Origin: Streptomyces sulfonofaciens
GTDB taxonomy: Bacteria; Actinomycetota; Actinomycetes; Streptomycetales; Streptomycetaceae
Direction: 5' to 3'
Assembly: GCF_014656295.1 (NCBI RefSeq)
Contig: NZ_BNCD01000002.1
Span: 372,001 to 436,000 of the forward strand
DNA length: 64,000 nucleotides
Below the pieces are notes generated by a model. It was not told the origin of the DNA and did not search any database. It worked only from the letters and a program-made list of their open reading frames with translations. This document shows positions 42,386 to 51,243 of this stretch, piece after piece; the first letter of the stretch is position 1; the number at the start of each line of letters is the position of its first letter. The position numbers and the translations under genes were made by a program.

Positions 42386-43404
42386 GGCCGCGGCCCCTCG
42401 GACGCCACCTTGATGTCGGTGTTGTGGAACACGAACTCCTCGACGTCGACACCGCGGAGCTCGGCGACGGCCTCCACCAGGATCTGGGTGACGAGGATCT
42501 CGGTCACGGCACGCTGGGCGGCCGGCAGGGCGGGCACCGGCACCCGGTGGACCAGGGGTGCCCCGTCCCCCGGCTCGCTGGTGACGAGGACGGCCGGGTG
42601 CCCCGAACGGGCCAGGGTCTCGGCGATCGCCGCCTCCCGCGCCCCGCCGAAGAGGACGTGGACACCGCCCCCCGCCGACTCCATGGAACCGTGCAGGTAT
42701 TGACGGGTGCTCATGCCCGTCGACGGGATCCGCGCGACCTCCCTGAAGAGCAGTGCGCTCTCCTCGGCCGAACCGACCGCGGGCCCGGTGCCCACGAAGT
42801 CGGCGGAGGCGGCGGCGGTGAACAGCGGGGCGAGCGCCCGCACCCGGTCGGTCAGGTCCCGCTCGGTGGAAGCGAACACCTCCCCGAGGTCCGCCCAGCC
42901 CGGGTGCACCGCGCCGCCCTCCCAGGCGTCGGCGAGCATCCCGGCCGCGGCGACCGTGGCGGTGTAGCCGATGGTCGAGGCGTAGCTGTCGGGTATTCCG
43001 CCGAGGCCGAGGACGACCGTGGCGGTGTCGGCGATGGGCGAGGGGGCGGCATTGACGACGGCGTACCGCTGCGGGGCGTCGACCGACTTCAGAACGGCCA
43101 GTGTCTCCGCGCTGCGCCCGCTCTGCGAGACGCCGAACACGGGGTGGCTGCTCCGCGGGAAGGGCAGCGGATGGTCACCGGCGCCGAGCCGCCAGGAGTG
43201 CACGCCCCGGCTGCGCAGCTCCCACACCGGCGCGCAGACCGCGGCCAGGCTGGCACCGATGCCGACGAACACCGGCCCCGGCCCGGCCAGCCGGCCCTCG
43301 TCGGCGAGGCGGGTCACCTCTCCGGTCAGCCGGGTGATCGCCGCGGCGAGGGCCGTCGCCTGCGTCGCACGGGCCGAGGAGTAGGTGATGTAGCCGTCGG
43401 TCAT
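42382..43404 (-). CDS. Double-SIS-domain sugar-phosphate isomerase/deaminase
   Basis: A 340-residue protein with two SIS domains as in the isomerase half of GlmS, in AgaS and in FrlB. FVGIGASLAAVCAPVWEL and FGVSQSGRSAETLAVLK bind the sugar phosphate; a second set is FVGTGPAVGSAEESALLFREVA and HGSMESAGGGVHVL. It lacks the GlmS glutaminase domain, so it is probably a deaminating isomerase for an amino-sugar phosphate. Start ATG 43402-43404 (MTDGYITYSSARATQATAL). The next gene, a kinase, overlaps its stop. Confidence 0.85.
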   Translation of the reverse strand: MTDGYITYSSARATQATALAAAITRLTGEVTRLADEGRLAGPGPVFVGIGASLAAVCAPVWELRSRGVHSWRLGAGDHPLPFPRSSHPVFGVSQSGRSAETLAVLKSVDAPQRYAVVNAAPSPIADTATVVLGLGGIPDSYASTIGYTATVAAAGMLADAWEGGAVHPGWADLGEVFASTERDLTDRVRALAPLFTAAASADFVGTGPAVGSAEESALLFREVARIPSTGMSTRQYLHGSMESAGGGVHVLFGGAREAAIAETLARSGHPAVLVTSEPGDGAPLVHRVPVPALPAAQRAVTEILVTQILVEAVAELRGVDVEEFVFHNTDIKVASEGPRP

Positions 43405-43475
43405 TTCTGCTCCGTTCCTTCGGGCGCCCGGGTGGGCCTGGTGGACGCCGCGCGGCGCGGACACCCCGTCCGTCG

Positions 43476-45434
43476 TCATGCCCCGTCCCCTTCGCGGCCG
43501 GTGCCCGGGGCGGGGTGGCAGTGGTGGCCCGCGGGGGCGGGCAGGTCCAGTGCGGGGTTGCGGTCGAAGAACCCGTACGGCTTCAGCACGAACCCGGTCG
43601 TGTCCACCGGCATCACGGGCCAGTCCTCCGGGCGTGGGAAGTGGGTCAGGCCGAAGGTGTGCCAGAGCACTATGTCGGTGTCGTCGACGCTGCGGTCGGC
43701 GGCGGTCCACGCGGGCAGGCCCGCGCCGCCGGGATGCATGTTGACCAGGTCGCCGGCCGGGTACTTCTCGTCGACGGCGTAGGGCGTCACCCACAGGTGC
43801 CGGGTGGCGAAGGCGGCCCGCCGGCTGATGTCGGCGTCCTCGTCGGCCAGCAGCACCGGCCCGCCCTCGGGGTGCAGCATGTAGCCGACCGGGTTGCCGA
43901 GGCGGTTGGCCACCGACGGGTTGGTGATCAACCAGGAGCGGTTGCGGGTGTTGTCCGCGAGCCGCGCCGCCTCGGACTCGGTGCGCAACCGGGTCAGTGT
44001 CCGGGTGAACCCGCTGCCGGTCGGGTTCCGCGGGCCCCGGGGCACCAGCGCGGCCTCCACCTCGGCCACCGAGTTGGCGGTGCCGTCCACCATGGTGTCC
44101 AGGCGGGCGCTGAACAGGTGCTGGTGGTAGGGCGCGCCGAGCCCCGGGGCGAGTTCGGAGGCGTACGGGTGCTCAGGGCCCGGGTAGGCCGAGGTGAAGA
44201 CGACGCCGGTCGCCTTGACCTCCAGCTCGATCGCGCCGTCCAGGGAGAAGTACCAGTAGAAGCCGTAGTCGTAGTTGCCGACGGTCGCGAAGAACGAGAC
44301 GACCAGCCGCCGGTTCCTGCGGGAGTCGGTCGAGCCGTTCCAGATGTCGGAGTGCTTCCAGAGGATCCCGGCGTCCTCCTCGTGGATGCAGATCGCCTGC
44401 GCGACGGTGTGCACGTCCCCCGCGGCGTCCGCGAGCACGGCGTCCAGGTAGGTGATCTCGCCCACGCAGTCGCAGCCCAGTTCCAGGGAGTTGGCGTAGC
44501 CCCCGAGGAGGTACTCGCCGCAGTCGAAGAAGTTCTGGAACCAGCGCTGCCGGCTGGGATCGCCGTACGGCACCACCATCTCGGCGAGCGAGGCCCGGTA
44601 CAGCACCGGGCGCCGGCGGTCCGCGTCGTCGATGGTGATGTTGCGCAGCACCAGGCCCTCGCGCTGGTCGAAGCAGACCTGGAGGGTCCAGCCGAGCCAG
44701 CGCAGTACGCCGTCCTCGTCGACGGTGAAGCTCGGCCCCTGCGGCTGGCTGACCTCGATGGGCCTGAGACCGGTGCGCGGCGGCCTGCCCAGCCACGCGG
44801 GGTCGTGGAAGTTGCCGTCCTCGGCGGGCACCGGGAGGTCCACGTGGTCGACCACGTCAAGGACCTCACGGGCCACCACGTCGACGACGACCGTCACGCC
44901 GTCCACCGGGTGGGCCCAGCCGAGGTCGTCCGGGCTCTTCTGGACGAAGGTGAAGCACCGCTGGATGCGGCGGCCCTCCTCGCCCGGGGCGGGGGCGCCG
45001 GCCGAGAGCGGGTTGACGCGCAGTTGCGTGAGGTCGGTCAGACCGCGCCTGCGCATCGCGGCGAGCCACCGCTCGTCCTGGTGGACGACCTCCTCGACGA
45101 GTGCGAACTCGGCGGCCACGATCGGGACGTGCCCCTCGTCCGCGGTGTCGATCAGGTGCTCGGAGACGACCCGGTCCTCACCGGGGCAGATCACCACGTC
45201 CCGGGAGAGCCCCGACTCCATGTCGAGGAGCAGTGCGCGGAAGCGGCGCGGCGCGATGCCGCCCGCGAGCAGTTCGCGCTTGTCCTGTTCCGCAAGGCCG
45301 AGGTAGGAGACGTGGACGCCGGGGCCGAGCAGCCCCTCCCGCTTGAGGACGGCACTGGTCGCGGTGATCTCGTCAGGGCGCGGCGAGGCGAGCGCGCCGG
45401 CCAGGGTGGGGCCGGCGTGTGCGGGTGTGGTCAC
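43476..45434 (-). CDS. Copper-containing amine oxidase
   Basis: A 652-residue quinoprotein amine oxidase. The topaquinone precursor tyrosine is in FFATVGNYDYGFYWYF (Tyr about 388); the copper histidines fit HQHLFSARLDTMVDG and FGLTHFPRPEDWPVMP; the catalytic aspartate sits in FFDCGEYLLGGYANSLELGCDC upstream. N-terminal N2/N3 domains are present (LPVPAEDGNFHDP, VSQPQGPSFTVDEDG). It oxidises R-CH2-NH2 to aldehyde, ammonia and H2O2. No signal peptide is seen. It is in one direction with the GntR gene upstream and the SIS and kinase genes downstream, an unusual partner for sugar genes. GTG start. Confidence 0.9.
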   Translation of the reverse strand: MTTPAHAGPTLAGALASPRPDEITATSAVLKREGLLGPGVHVSYLGLAEQDKRELLAGGIAPRRFRALLLDMESGLSRDVVICPGEDRVVSEHLIDTADEGHVPIVAAEFALVEEVVHQDERWLAAMRRRGLTDLTQLRVNPLSAGAPAPGEEGRRIQRCFTFVQKSPDDLGWAHPVDGVTVVVDVVAREVLDVVDHVDLPVPAEDGNFHDPAWLGRPPRTGLRPIEVSQPQGPSFTVDEDGVLRWLGWTLQVCFDQREGLVLRNITIDDADRRRPVLYRASLAEMVVPYGDPSRQRWFQNFFDCGEYLLGGYANSLELGCDCVGEITYLDAVLADAAGDVHTVAQAICIHEEDAGILWKHSDIWNGSTDSRRNRRLVVSFFATVGNYDYGFYWYFSLDGAIELEVKATGVVFTSAYPGPEHPYASELAPGLGAPYHQHLFSARLDTMVDGTANSVAEVEAALVPRGPRNPTGSGFTRTLTRLRTESEAARLADNTRNRSWLITNPSVANRLGNPVGYMLHPEGGPVLLADEDADISRRAAFATRHLWVTPYAVDEKYPAGDLVNMHPGGAGLPAWTAADRSVDDTDIVLWHTFGLTHFPRPEDWPVMPVDTTGFVLKPYGFFDRNPALDLPAPAGHHCHPAPGTGREGDGA

Positions 45435-45536
45435 TGGGGCTCCGCATCTGGTTCGGGGTGGGGGCGCCGCACGGCGGGGTGGGCGGGCACCGGGGGTCAG
45501 GGGCGGGTACCGCGCGGACGGGCACCGGGGCGGCTG

Positions 45537-46298
45537 TCATGCGCCGGTGCCCCGGGCGAAGGAGGTGCGCAGCCGGTAGCGGTCTCCCGCGTAGCGGATG
45601 GTGGAGGACAGCAGCGGGCGCTGCGCCGGGTCGCGGACGATCTGGCGCATCTCCAGGACCGGTGTGCCCGAGGCGATGTCGAGGTGCCCGGCGAGCCCGG
45701 CGTCGGCGGGGCGGGCCTCGATCGTGGTGTCCGCCTGGGCGAGCCGGTGGCCGAGCCCGGTGAGGATGTCGTACAGCGAACCCGTGGTGAAGTCGGCGTC
45801 GTCGAATCCCTCGGCGACGCCGGCGGGCAGCAGGGACTCGTCCACGGCGATGGGGACGTCGTCCAGCATGCGGACCCGGTCGAGACGGTAGACGGGGGTG
45901 CCGGGGGCGATCTGGAACGCCTCGGCCTCGTCGAGGGTGGAGGGGCCCAGCTCGCTGCGGAGCACGCGCGAGGTGGCCGCCAGGCCCATCCGCCGCGCCG
46001 TCTCGGAGAACGACTCCAGGGTGTTGGGCCAGTCACCGCGCTCGGGCGTGGTCACGTACCAGCCGCGGCCGTGCGCCGGACGCAGCGCGCCCTCCTCCAC
46101 CAGTGCCGTCAGCGCCTTGCGCAGCGTCACCCGGGAGATGGCCAGCATCCGGCACAGCTCGCGCTCGGGCGGCAGCCGTGAGCCGGGCTTCACCTCGCCG
46201 CTCTCGATACGGGTCCGCAGGGCCGCCCTGGCCTGCGCCCACAGTGGCTCCGGGTACTCCGCGGGCAGGGCCCGGGGAGTGCTCGCTCCGGTGGTCAT
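45537..46298 (-). CDS. GntR-family regulator, HutC subfamily (copy 1)
   Basis: A 253-residue regulator. The GntR winged helix is at residues 20-85 (PLWAQARAALRTRIESGEVKPGSRLPPERELCRMLAISRVTLRKALTAL), the UTRA ligand domain follows (IAPGTPVYRLDRVRMLDDVPIAVDESLLP) and ends STIRYAGDRYRLRTSFARG. HutC regulators with UTRA domains often sense phosphorylated sugars such as GlcN6P. It is a paralogue of the protein at 55936-56697. An ACCACTTGC copy lies 136 bases upstream of its start, in keeping with autoregulation. Confidence 0.92.
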   Translation of the reverse strand: MTTGASTPRALPAEYPEPLWAQARAALRTRIESGEVKPGSRLPPERELCRMLAISRVTLRKALTALVEEGALRPAHGRGWYVTTPERGDWPNTLESFSETARRMGLAATSRVLRSELGPSTLDEAEAFQIAPGTPVYRLDRVRMLDDVPIAVDESLLPAGVAEGFDDADFTTGSLYDILTGLGHRLAQADTTIEARPADAGLAGHLDIASGTPVLEMRQIVRDPAQRPLLSSTIRYAGDRYRLRTSFARGTGA

Positions 46299-46433
46299 CC
46301 GCCCACCCGGGGGGCACGCGCGCGGGAGCCGCCGAGGAACCCGGAACCGATGGGACCGACGCCGATCACGTTCTCTTCTTTCCTCTCGTGCCGCCGTCGG
46401 CCGCCGCTGCGGGCCCGATCGGCTTTCATGATA

Positions 46434-46442
46434 GCAAGTGGT
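46434..46442 (-). promoter_or_regulatory. GntR-type operator copy (ACCACTTGC) before the regulator gene
   Basis: On the minus strand, AAAACCACTTGCTATCATG lies in an AT-rich patch (46425-46465) upstream of the GntR gene. ACCACTTGC is identical to the site before the ABC transporter and matches 8 of 9 bases before GH9. Confidence 0.6.
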
Positions 46443-46506
46443 TTTGCTTTGGTCTTATAAAGGTACACATGGCGTCACCTCTCCAGAGCCAGGAGGTCGG
46501 GGGCCG

Positions 46507-47481
46507 TCACGCCTCGCCCACCAGCAGGTCCATCGCCCGGTGGAGCGCGGCGTCCGCCACCTGGAGCCCGGGGTGCGCGTCGTAGTGGGCGAGCACCTCG
46601 CGGGCGCCCTCGGCGAACGTCACCTCCGGGGCGAAACCGGGCACGAGCGTCCTCAGCTTGGTGGTGTCGAAGAGCATCGAGTGCCGGAAGTCGTGCTCCA
46701 GCACCTCCCCCCAGCCGGGCACCCGCTCGGCTATCGACTCGCTCGAGCGGTGCCGCAGGACCGGGTGGCGCACTCCCGCCGCGGCGGCCAGCGCCAGATG
46801 GATCTGGTCCCAGGTCAGGATGTCGCCGCTGACGACGTTGACGCTCTCGCCCACCGCGTGCCCGTTGCCGAGCAGCGGCACGAAGGCGCGTGCGAAGTCG
46901 CGGGAGTGCATCAGCGACCACAGGGAGGTGCCGTCGCCGTGGACGACCACCGGCCTGCCGGTGCGCATCCGCTCGATCGCGGTCCAGCCCGCGAGGCTCG
47001 GTATCACCGTGCGGTCGTAGGTGTGGAAGGGCCGCACGATCGTCAGCGGGAAGCCCTGGGAGCGGTGGGACTCCTCAAGCAGCACCTCGCAGGCGATCTT
47101 GTCCCGTGCGTAGCCGAACACCGGCTGGCGGCGCGGGCTGGACTCCGTGACGGGCAGGCTCGGGACCGGGCGGCCGAAGACGGAGCAGGTGCTGATGAAG
47201 ACGTACTGCCCCGCGGACCCGTCGAACAGCCCGGGGTGCGCGCGTACGTCGTCGGGCGTGAACCCCACCCAGTTGACGACGGAGTCGAACTCCTCGCCGC
47301 CGAGCGCGTCCCGCAGCGCCGCCGGGTCGCGGACGTCCGCCGCGAGCCGCCGCACACCGGGCGCGAGCGGCCTGCGCGGCTCGCTCCTGGTGACGACGGT
47401 GACCTCGGTGCCGCGGCGGGCCGCCTCGGCGGCGGCGGCCGAACCGATCATGCCCGCGCCGCCCAGGAAAAGTACCTTCAT
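46507..47481 (-). CDS. NAD-dependent epimerase/dehydratase-family protein
   Basis: A 324-residue extended SDR: MKVLFLGGAGMIGSAAAAEA at the start (GxxGxxG), VNWVGFTPDDVRAHPGL, FISTCSVFGRP and YARDKIACEVLLEE as the YxxxK region, then PVVVHGDGTSLWSLMHSRDFARAFVPLLGN, as in nucleotide-sugar or keto-sugar enzymes. It may act on a free or phosphorylated sugar in this catabolic cluster; the substrate is unknown. Its ATG overlaps the stop of the isomerase-type gene (ATGA). Confidence 0.88.
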   Translation of the reverse strand: MKVLFLGGAGMIGSAAAAEAARRGTEVTVVTRSEPRRPLAPGVRRLAADVRDPAALRDALGGEEFDSVVNWVGFTPDDVRAHPGLFDGSAGQYVFISTCSVFGRPVPSLPVTESSPRRQPVFGYARDKIACEVLLEESHRSQGFPLTIVRPFHTYDRTVIPSLAGWTAIERMRTGRPVVVHGDGTSLWSLMHSRDFARAFVPLLGNGHAVGESVNVVSGDILTWDQIHLALAAAAGVRHPVLRHRSSESIAERVPGWGEVLEHDFRHSMLFDTTKLRTLVPGFAPEVTFAEGAREVLAHYDAHPGLQVADAALHRAMDLLVGEA

Positions 47482-48269
47482 GCTCGCTCCTTCGGGGCGG
47501 CCCCGCGCCTGCCACCGCGTGACAGGCCCCGGCCGACCAGGTGGTCGTGGCTGCGGCGCAGCGCCTCGAACGTGTCGATGTCCAGCCGCTCCAGCTCGAC
47601 GATGTGCCAGCGGATGCCCGACGGCACCGCCAGGGCACGCGCCCAGTCGATCCGGCCCTCCCCGATCGGCACCATGACGTCCTCCTCGTAGCTGACCGCA
47701 GGACCGTCCTTGACGTGCACGAGGCGCACCCGCTCGCCGAGGCGGGCGATCACCTCGGCCGGGTCCGCGCCGCCCATCAGGGCCCAGTACGCGTCCAGTT
47801 CGACCAGGACGCGCTCGTCCAACTCGTCCAGCAGCAGGTCGTAGGCCCGGCGGCCGTCGAAGACCTGGGAGAACTCCGCGTAGTGGTTGTGGTAGGCGAT
47901 CCGCATGCCGCGTGCGGCGGCACGCTCCGCCGCCTCGTTCACCCGCTCGGCGCCGCGCCGCACCGCCTGGGGCGAGTCGAACTCCTCGCGCTCCATGCTC
48001 CACACCAGGACCTCGGCGCCGAGCTCCGCGTTCCGGTCGAGCACGGCCTCGGCGCCCGGGCCCGCGGGGAAGGGGGCGTGGGCACTGGTGAGGACCAGGC
48101 CCGCGGCGTCGATCGCGCGCCGCACCCGGGCAGGCCCGAAGTGCTCCACGAGGCCGTAGGTCTCGACGCCCGCGTAGCCCAGGCCGGCCAGCCGGTCGAG
48201 GGTGCCCTCCAGGTCCGCGCGCGCCTGTTCCAGGACCGTGTACATCATGACGCCGAGGTCAGCCGGCAT
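47478..48269 (-). CDS. Sugar phosphate isomerase/epimerase (AP endonuclease 2-like TIM barrel)
   Basis: A 263-residue xylose-isomerase-like barrel: DLGVMMYTVLEQARADLEGTLDRLAGLGYAGVETYG at the start, IAYHNHYAEFS, VLVELDAYWALMGGADPAEVI and VRLVHVKDG, with Glu, His and Asp metal ligands. Relatives isomerise or epimerise keto-sugars, including 3-keto glycosides in recent pathways. It lies downstream of the ABC transporter genes and overlaps the epimerase, so it probably acts after import. Confidence 0.88.
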   Translation of the reverse strand: MPADLGVMMYTVLEQARADLEGTLDRLAGLGYAGVETYGLVEHFGPARVRRAIDAAGLVLTSAHAPFPAGPGAEAVLDRNAELGAEVLVWSMEREEFDSPQAVRRGAERVNEAAERAAARGMRIAYHNHYAEFSQVFDGRRAYDLLLDELDERVLVELDAYWALMGGADPAEVIARLGERVRLVHVKDGPAVSYEEDVMVPIGEGRIDWARALAVPSGIRWHIVELERLDIDTFEALRRSHDHLVGRGLSRGGRRGAAPKERA

Positions 48270-48293
48270 CGTTCCTCCTTGCGTTCGCGGCCC

Positions 48294-48321
48294 GGCGCCG
48301 GCCGGTGGTCCGGCCGGCGCC
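48294..48321. terminator. 12-bp intercistronic hairpin after the substrate-binding protein gene
   Basis: GGCGCCGGCCGG (48294-48305) pairs exactly with CCGGCCGGCGCC (48310-48321) with a 4-base loop, between the substrate-binding protein stop and the isomerase start. Such hairpins cause partial termination or protect the 5' part of the mRNA, raising binding-protein levels. Confidence 0.7.
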
Positions 48322-48350
48322 CGCGTCGGGAGTGCGGCCCTTCGGCCGGC

Positions 48351-50045
48351 TCATACGGGCTTCAGACGAAGGGCGACGACCGGATTGGGCACCGGGCTGA
48401 AGTAGGGATTGCCCGGCGTGGGGAAGCCGCTGACCTTGGCGGTGCTCCAGTTGCCGTAGCTGCCCCAGTAGAACATCGGTATCCACGGCAGGTTCTCGAC
48501 GAAGACTGTCTGTATCTTGTCGAGGATCTGCCGGCGCTCCTTGTCGCTGGAGGCCTTCGGATACTGCTTGAACAGTTGCGCCGCCTCGGTGTTGCGGAAC
48601 CGCTCGATGTTCTGGGAGGTCGGTGTCGCCTTGCCCAGGGGGTAGTAGAGGTTGGGGTTGATCGTGTCGTTGTAGAAGGAGAAGGCGCGCGGCGCGGAGC
48701 CCACCGGATAGCCCATCGTGGAGTCGAAGTCGCCCTTGGCGGTCACGTCGTTGATGTCGTTGACCGTCGTGGTGTCGATGGTGAGCTTGATCCCGATGTC
48801 CTTGAGCTGGGAGACCAGCACCTGGACGCGCGAGGCGATGTCCGTGTAGGCGGACGGGAAGCTGATCGAGAACTCGACCCGCTTGCCGCCCTTGTGGTAG
48901 TAGCCGTCGCCGCCCTTGGTGTAGCCGGCGTCGGTCAGCGTCTTCTCCGCCTTCGCCTTGTCCTGCACGAAGTCGACACCCCGGTACTGCGCGGAGACCT
49001 CGTCCTGGTACGCCGGCATCGGCAGGCCGGTGACGTTGGTGGCGGGCGGTGCGCCGGTCGCCCCGCCGACCTGCTTCCGGTCGACACCGAGGCTGATGGC
49101 CCTGCGCACCGCGAGGTCGCTGAGCGGCCAGCGCTCCAGGTTGGGGATGAGGCCGTCCGTGCCGGCGAGCGGCGCCCAGTAGTGGTTGTCCTTGCTGCGT
49201 GACAGGTACGTCTTGTCCGCGTCGGCTATGTAGGTCCCGCCCCAGTCCGCCTGGCCCTGGACCAGCGCGTTGGTCATGCTCTGGTTGTCCTTGTAGGCCA
49301 CGAAGCGGATGCTTTCGACCTGGGCCTTCTGCTGCCAGTAGTGCTCGTTGCGCTCCAGCACGAAGCTCTGTGCGGAGAACGAGCCCAGCTTGAACGGGCC
49401 GGTGCCGACCGGGTTCTTGTCGGTGTACGTCGTCGGGTCCCCGGCCTTCGACCAGATGTGCCGGGAGACGATCGGCGCCGAGACGATGTTGGTGAAGAAC
49501 TGCTCGGAGGGGGCCGCGAAGGTCATGACGACCTCGGTGGGGCCGGTCGCCTCGATCGTGTCGAACGCGACGCCGAGGAGGTTCAGCCCCGGGTGCTTCT
49601 TGAGCATCTCGAAGGTGAACACCACGTCGTCCGCGGAGAACGGCTTGCCGTCCGTCCACTTCACACCGGACTGCAGCGTGAACGTCAGCTTCCTGTTGTT
49701 CTCGGCCCAGGCCCACTTCTCGGCGAGCCAGGGGATGTCCTTGCCGATGTCCACGGTGTTGATCTGCACCAGCGGCTCGTAGATGAACCCGCCCTGCCCC
49801 TGGCTGGCGTAGGTGAGGCCGTTCGCCGAGTGGGCGAGGAACGGGTTGAAGACCTGGGTCAGGTTGTCGGACTGGCCGGCGACGACCAGGGTGGTCCCGC
49901 CGCCGGAGCCGGCCCCCGCCGACGGTGAACAGGCGGCCAGGGCGACGCCGCCGGCGGTCGCCAGCGCGCCGGCGAGAACGCTGCGTCTGGTCGGCTTCGC
50001 GGATGCCGCGCGGGCCCCGCGGGCCGGCGGCTGAGTGGTGGTCAC
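48351..50045 (-). CDS. Peptide/oligosaccharide-type ABC transporter substrate-binding lipoprotein
   Basis: A 564-residue SBP_bac_5 (DppA/OppA) lipoprotein with a Tat-type signal (PTRRSVLAGALATAGG) ending in a LAAC lipobox at about residue 42. The mature part shows TYASQGQGGFIYEPL, KLTFTLQSGVKWTDGKPFSADDVVFTFEMLKKH and RNEHYWQQK, family landmarks. Members of this class also bind cello- and chito-oligosaccharides, which suits the sugar enzymes around it. GTG 50043-50045 is the likely start (AAGGAG about 10 bases upstream). It is downstream of its transporter genes in the same operon. Confidence 0.9.
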   Translation of the reverse strand: MTTTQPPARGARAASAKPTRRSVLAGALATAGGVALAACSPSAGAGSGGGTTLVVAGQSDNLTQVFNPFLAHSANGLTYASQGQGGFIYEPLVQINTVDIGKDIPWLAEKWAWAENNRKLTFTLQSGVKWTDGKPFSADDVVFTFEMLKKHPGLNLLGVAFDTIEATGPTEVVMTFAAPSEQFFTNIVSAPIVSRHIWSKAGDPTTYTDKNPVGTGPFKLGSFSAQSFVLERNEHYWQQKAQVESIRFVAYKDNQSMTNALVQGQADWGGTYIADADKTYLSRSKDNHYWAPLAGTDGLIPNLERWPLSDLAVRRAISLGVDRKQVGGATGAPPATNVTGLPMPAYQDEVSAQYRGVDFVQDKAKAEKTLTDAGYTKGGDGYYHKGGKRVEFSISFPSAYTDIASRVQVLVSQLKDIGIKLTIDTTTVNDINDVTAKGDFDSTMGYPVGSAPRAFSFYNDTINPNLYYPLGKATPTSQNIERFRNTEAAQLFKQYPKASSDKERRQILDKIQTVFVENLPWIPMFYWGSYGNWSTAKVSGFPTPGNPYFSPVPNPVVALRLKPV

Positions 50046-50112
50046 GGTGCATCTGCTCCTTGTGTGCAGGGGACGGCGGGGGGCGGCGCTTGTGGGGCCG
50101 GACGGGGCCGGA

Positions 50113-51243
50113 TCACTGACCGGCGGGTTCCGCGGGCGTGGCACTGCCCGTGGTGAGCCCGGCGACGGCGTCGGCGTTCTGCGCCCGCCGGGTCCGGGCC
50201 TCGGGCGTGTCCGCGTACAGCCAGCAGCGGGCCGCATGGCCGCCGGGCAGGTCGAACGCGGGCGGCGCCTCGCGTGTGCAGCGGTCCATCGCGAAGGGGC
50301 AGCGCGGATGGAACCGGCAGCCCGCGGGCGGGTCGATGAGGCTCGGCGGCTGCCCGATGTCACGCACCCGCGGCGCGCCCGCGCGCGAGGGGTCCGGCGC
50401 GGAGGAGATCAGCAACTGGGTGTACGGGTGCGCGGCCCGCTGCGTCACCGCCTCCGAGGGCCCCGACTCCACGACCTCTCCTGCGTACATCACCGCCGTG
50501 TCGGCCGCGAAGTAGCGTGCGGAGGCGATGTCGTGGGTGACGTAGAGCATCGCGGCGTTGCGCTCCTCGGTGAGGCGGCGCAGCAGGTTCAGGATGCCGA
50601 GGCGTATCGAGACGTCCAGGCTGGAGACCGGCTCGTCGGCGAGGAACACCGCGGGGCTCGCCGTCAGCGCGCGGGCGATCGAGATGCGCTGCAACTGCCC
50701 GCCGGACAGTTCGTGCGGGTACTTCTCGGTGAACTGCCGCGCGGGCACCAGGTTGATCTGCCGGAGCAGATCGTCGATGACGGCGTCCTGCTCCCCGCGG
50801 CTCGTGCCGGGGTGGTGCAGGGCGACCGCCCTTCTGAGCGTGCTCGCGACGGTGGCCACCGGGTTGAACGAGGCGAAGGGGTCCTGCAGGATTAGCTGCA
50901 CCTCGCGGGTGTAGGCGCGAAAGGCCCGTCCGCGGGCCGGCCGCACCGGCCTGCCGTGCAGCCTGATCTCGCCACCGGTCAGCGGATGGAGCTGCGCGAG
51001 CAGCCGGGCCAGTGTCGACTTGCCCGACCCGGACTCGCCGACGAGGGCGGTGATCCGCCCCGGGTACAGGCTCAGGGACACGTTCTCCACGGCGTGCACC
51101 ATCCGCCGGCCCCCGCCGCGCCGAGGCACCACGCTCCGTACGGGGAACCGCTTGGTGACCCCCACGGCCTCGAGGACCGGCTCGTCGGCCGGCCGCCCGC
51201 CGGTGCCCCGCCGGCCGCCGCCGGTGATCTCGTCGTCGCTCAC
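50113..51243 (-). CDS. ABC transporter ATP-binding protein, DppF type
   Basis: A 376-residue ATPase: Walker [11 protein letters not shown] at about residues 66-75, signature [15 protein letters not shown], Walker B AVFLADEP and switch His in [21 protein letters not shown]. The oligopeptide-type C-terminus ([15 protein letters not shown]) carries the cysteine cluster common in DppD/DppF. The GTG start overlaps the stop of the fusion gene (GTGA). It pairs with the ATPase domain of that fusion. Confidence 0.92.
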   Translation of the reverse strand: MSDDEITGGGRRGTGGRPADEPVLEAVGVTKRFPVRSVVPRRGGGRRMVHAVENVSLSLYPGRITALVGESGSGKSTLARLLAQLHPLTGGEIRLHGRPVRPARGRAFRAYTREVQLILQDPFASFNPVATVASTLRRAVALHHPGTSRGEQDAVIDDLLRQINLVPARQFTEKYPHELSGGQLQRISIARALTASPAVFLADEPVSSLDVSIRLGILNLLRRLTEERNAAMLYVTHDIASARYFAADTAVMYAGEVVESGPSEAVTQRAAHPYTQLLISSAPDPSRAGAPRVRDIGQPPSLIDPPAGCRFHPRCPFAMDRCTREAPPAFDLPGGHAARCWLYADTPEARTRRAQNADAVAGLTTGSATPAEPAGQ

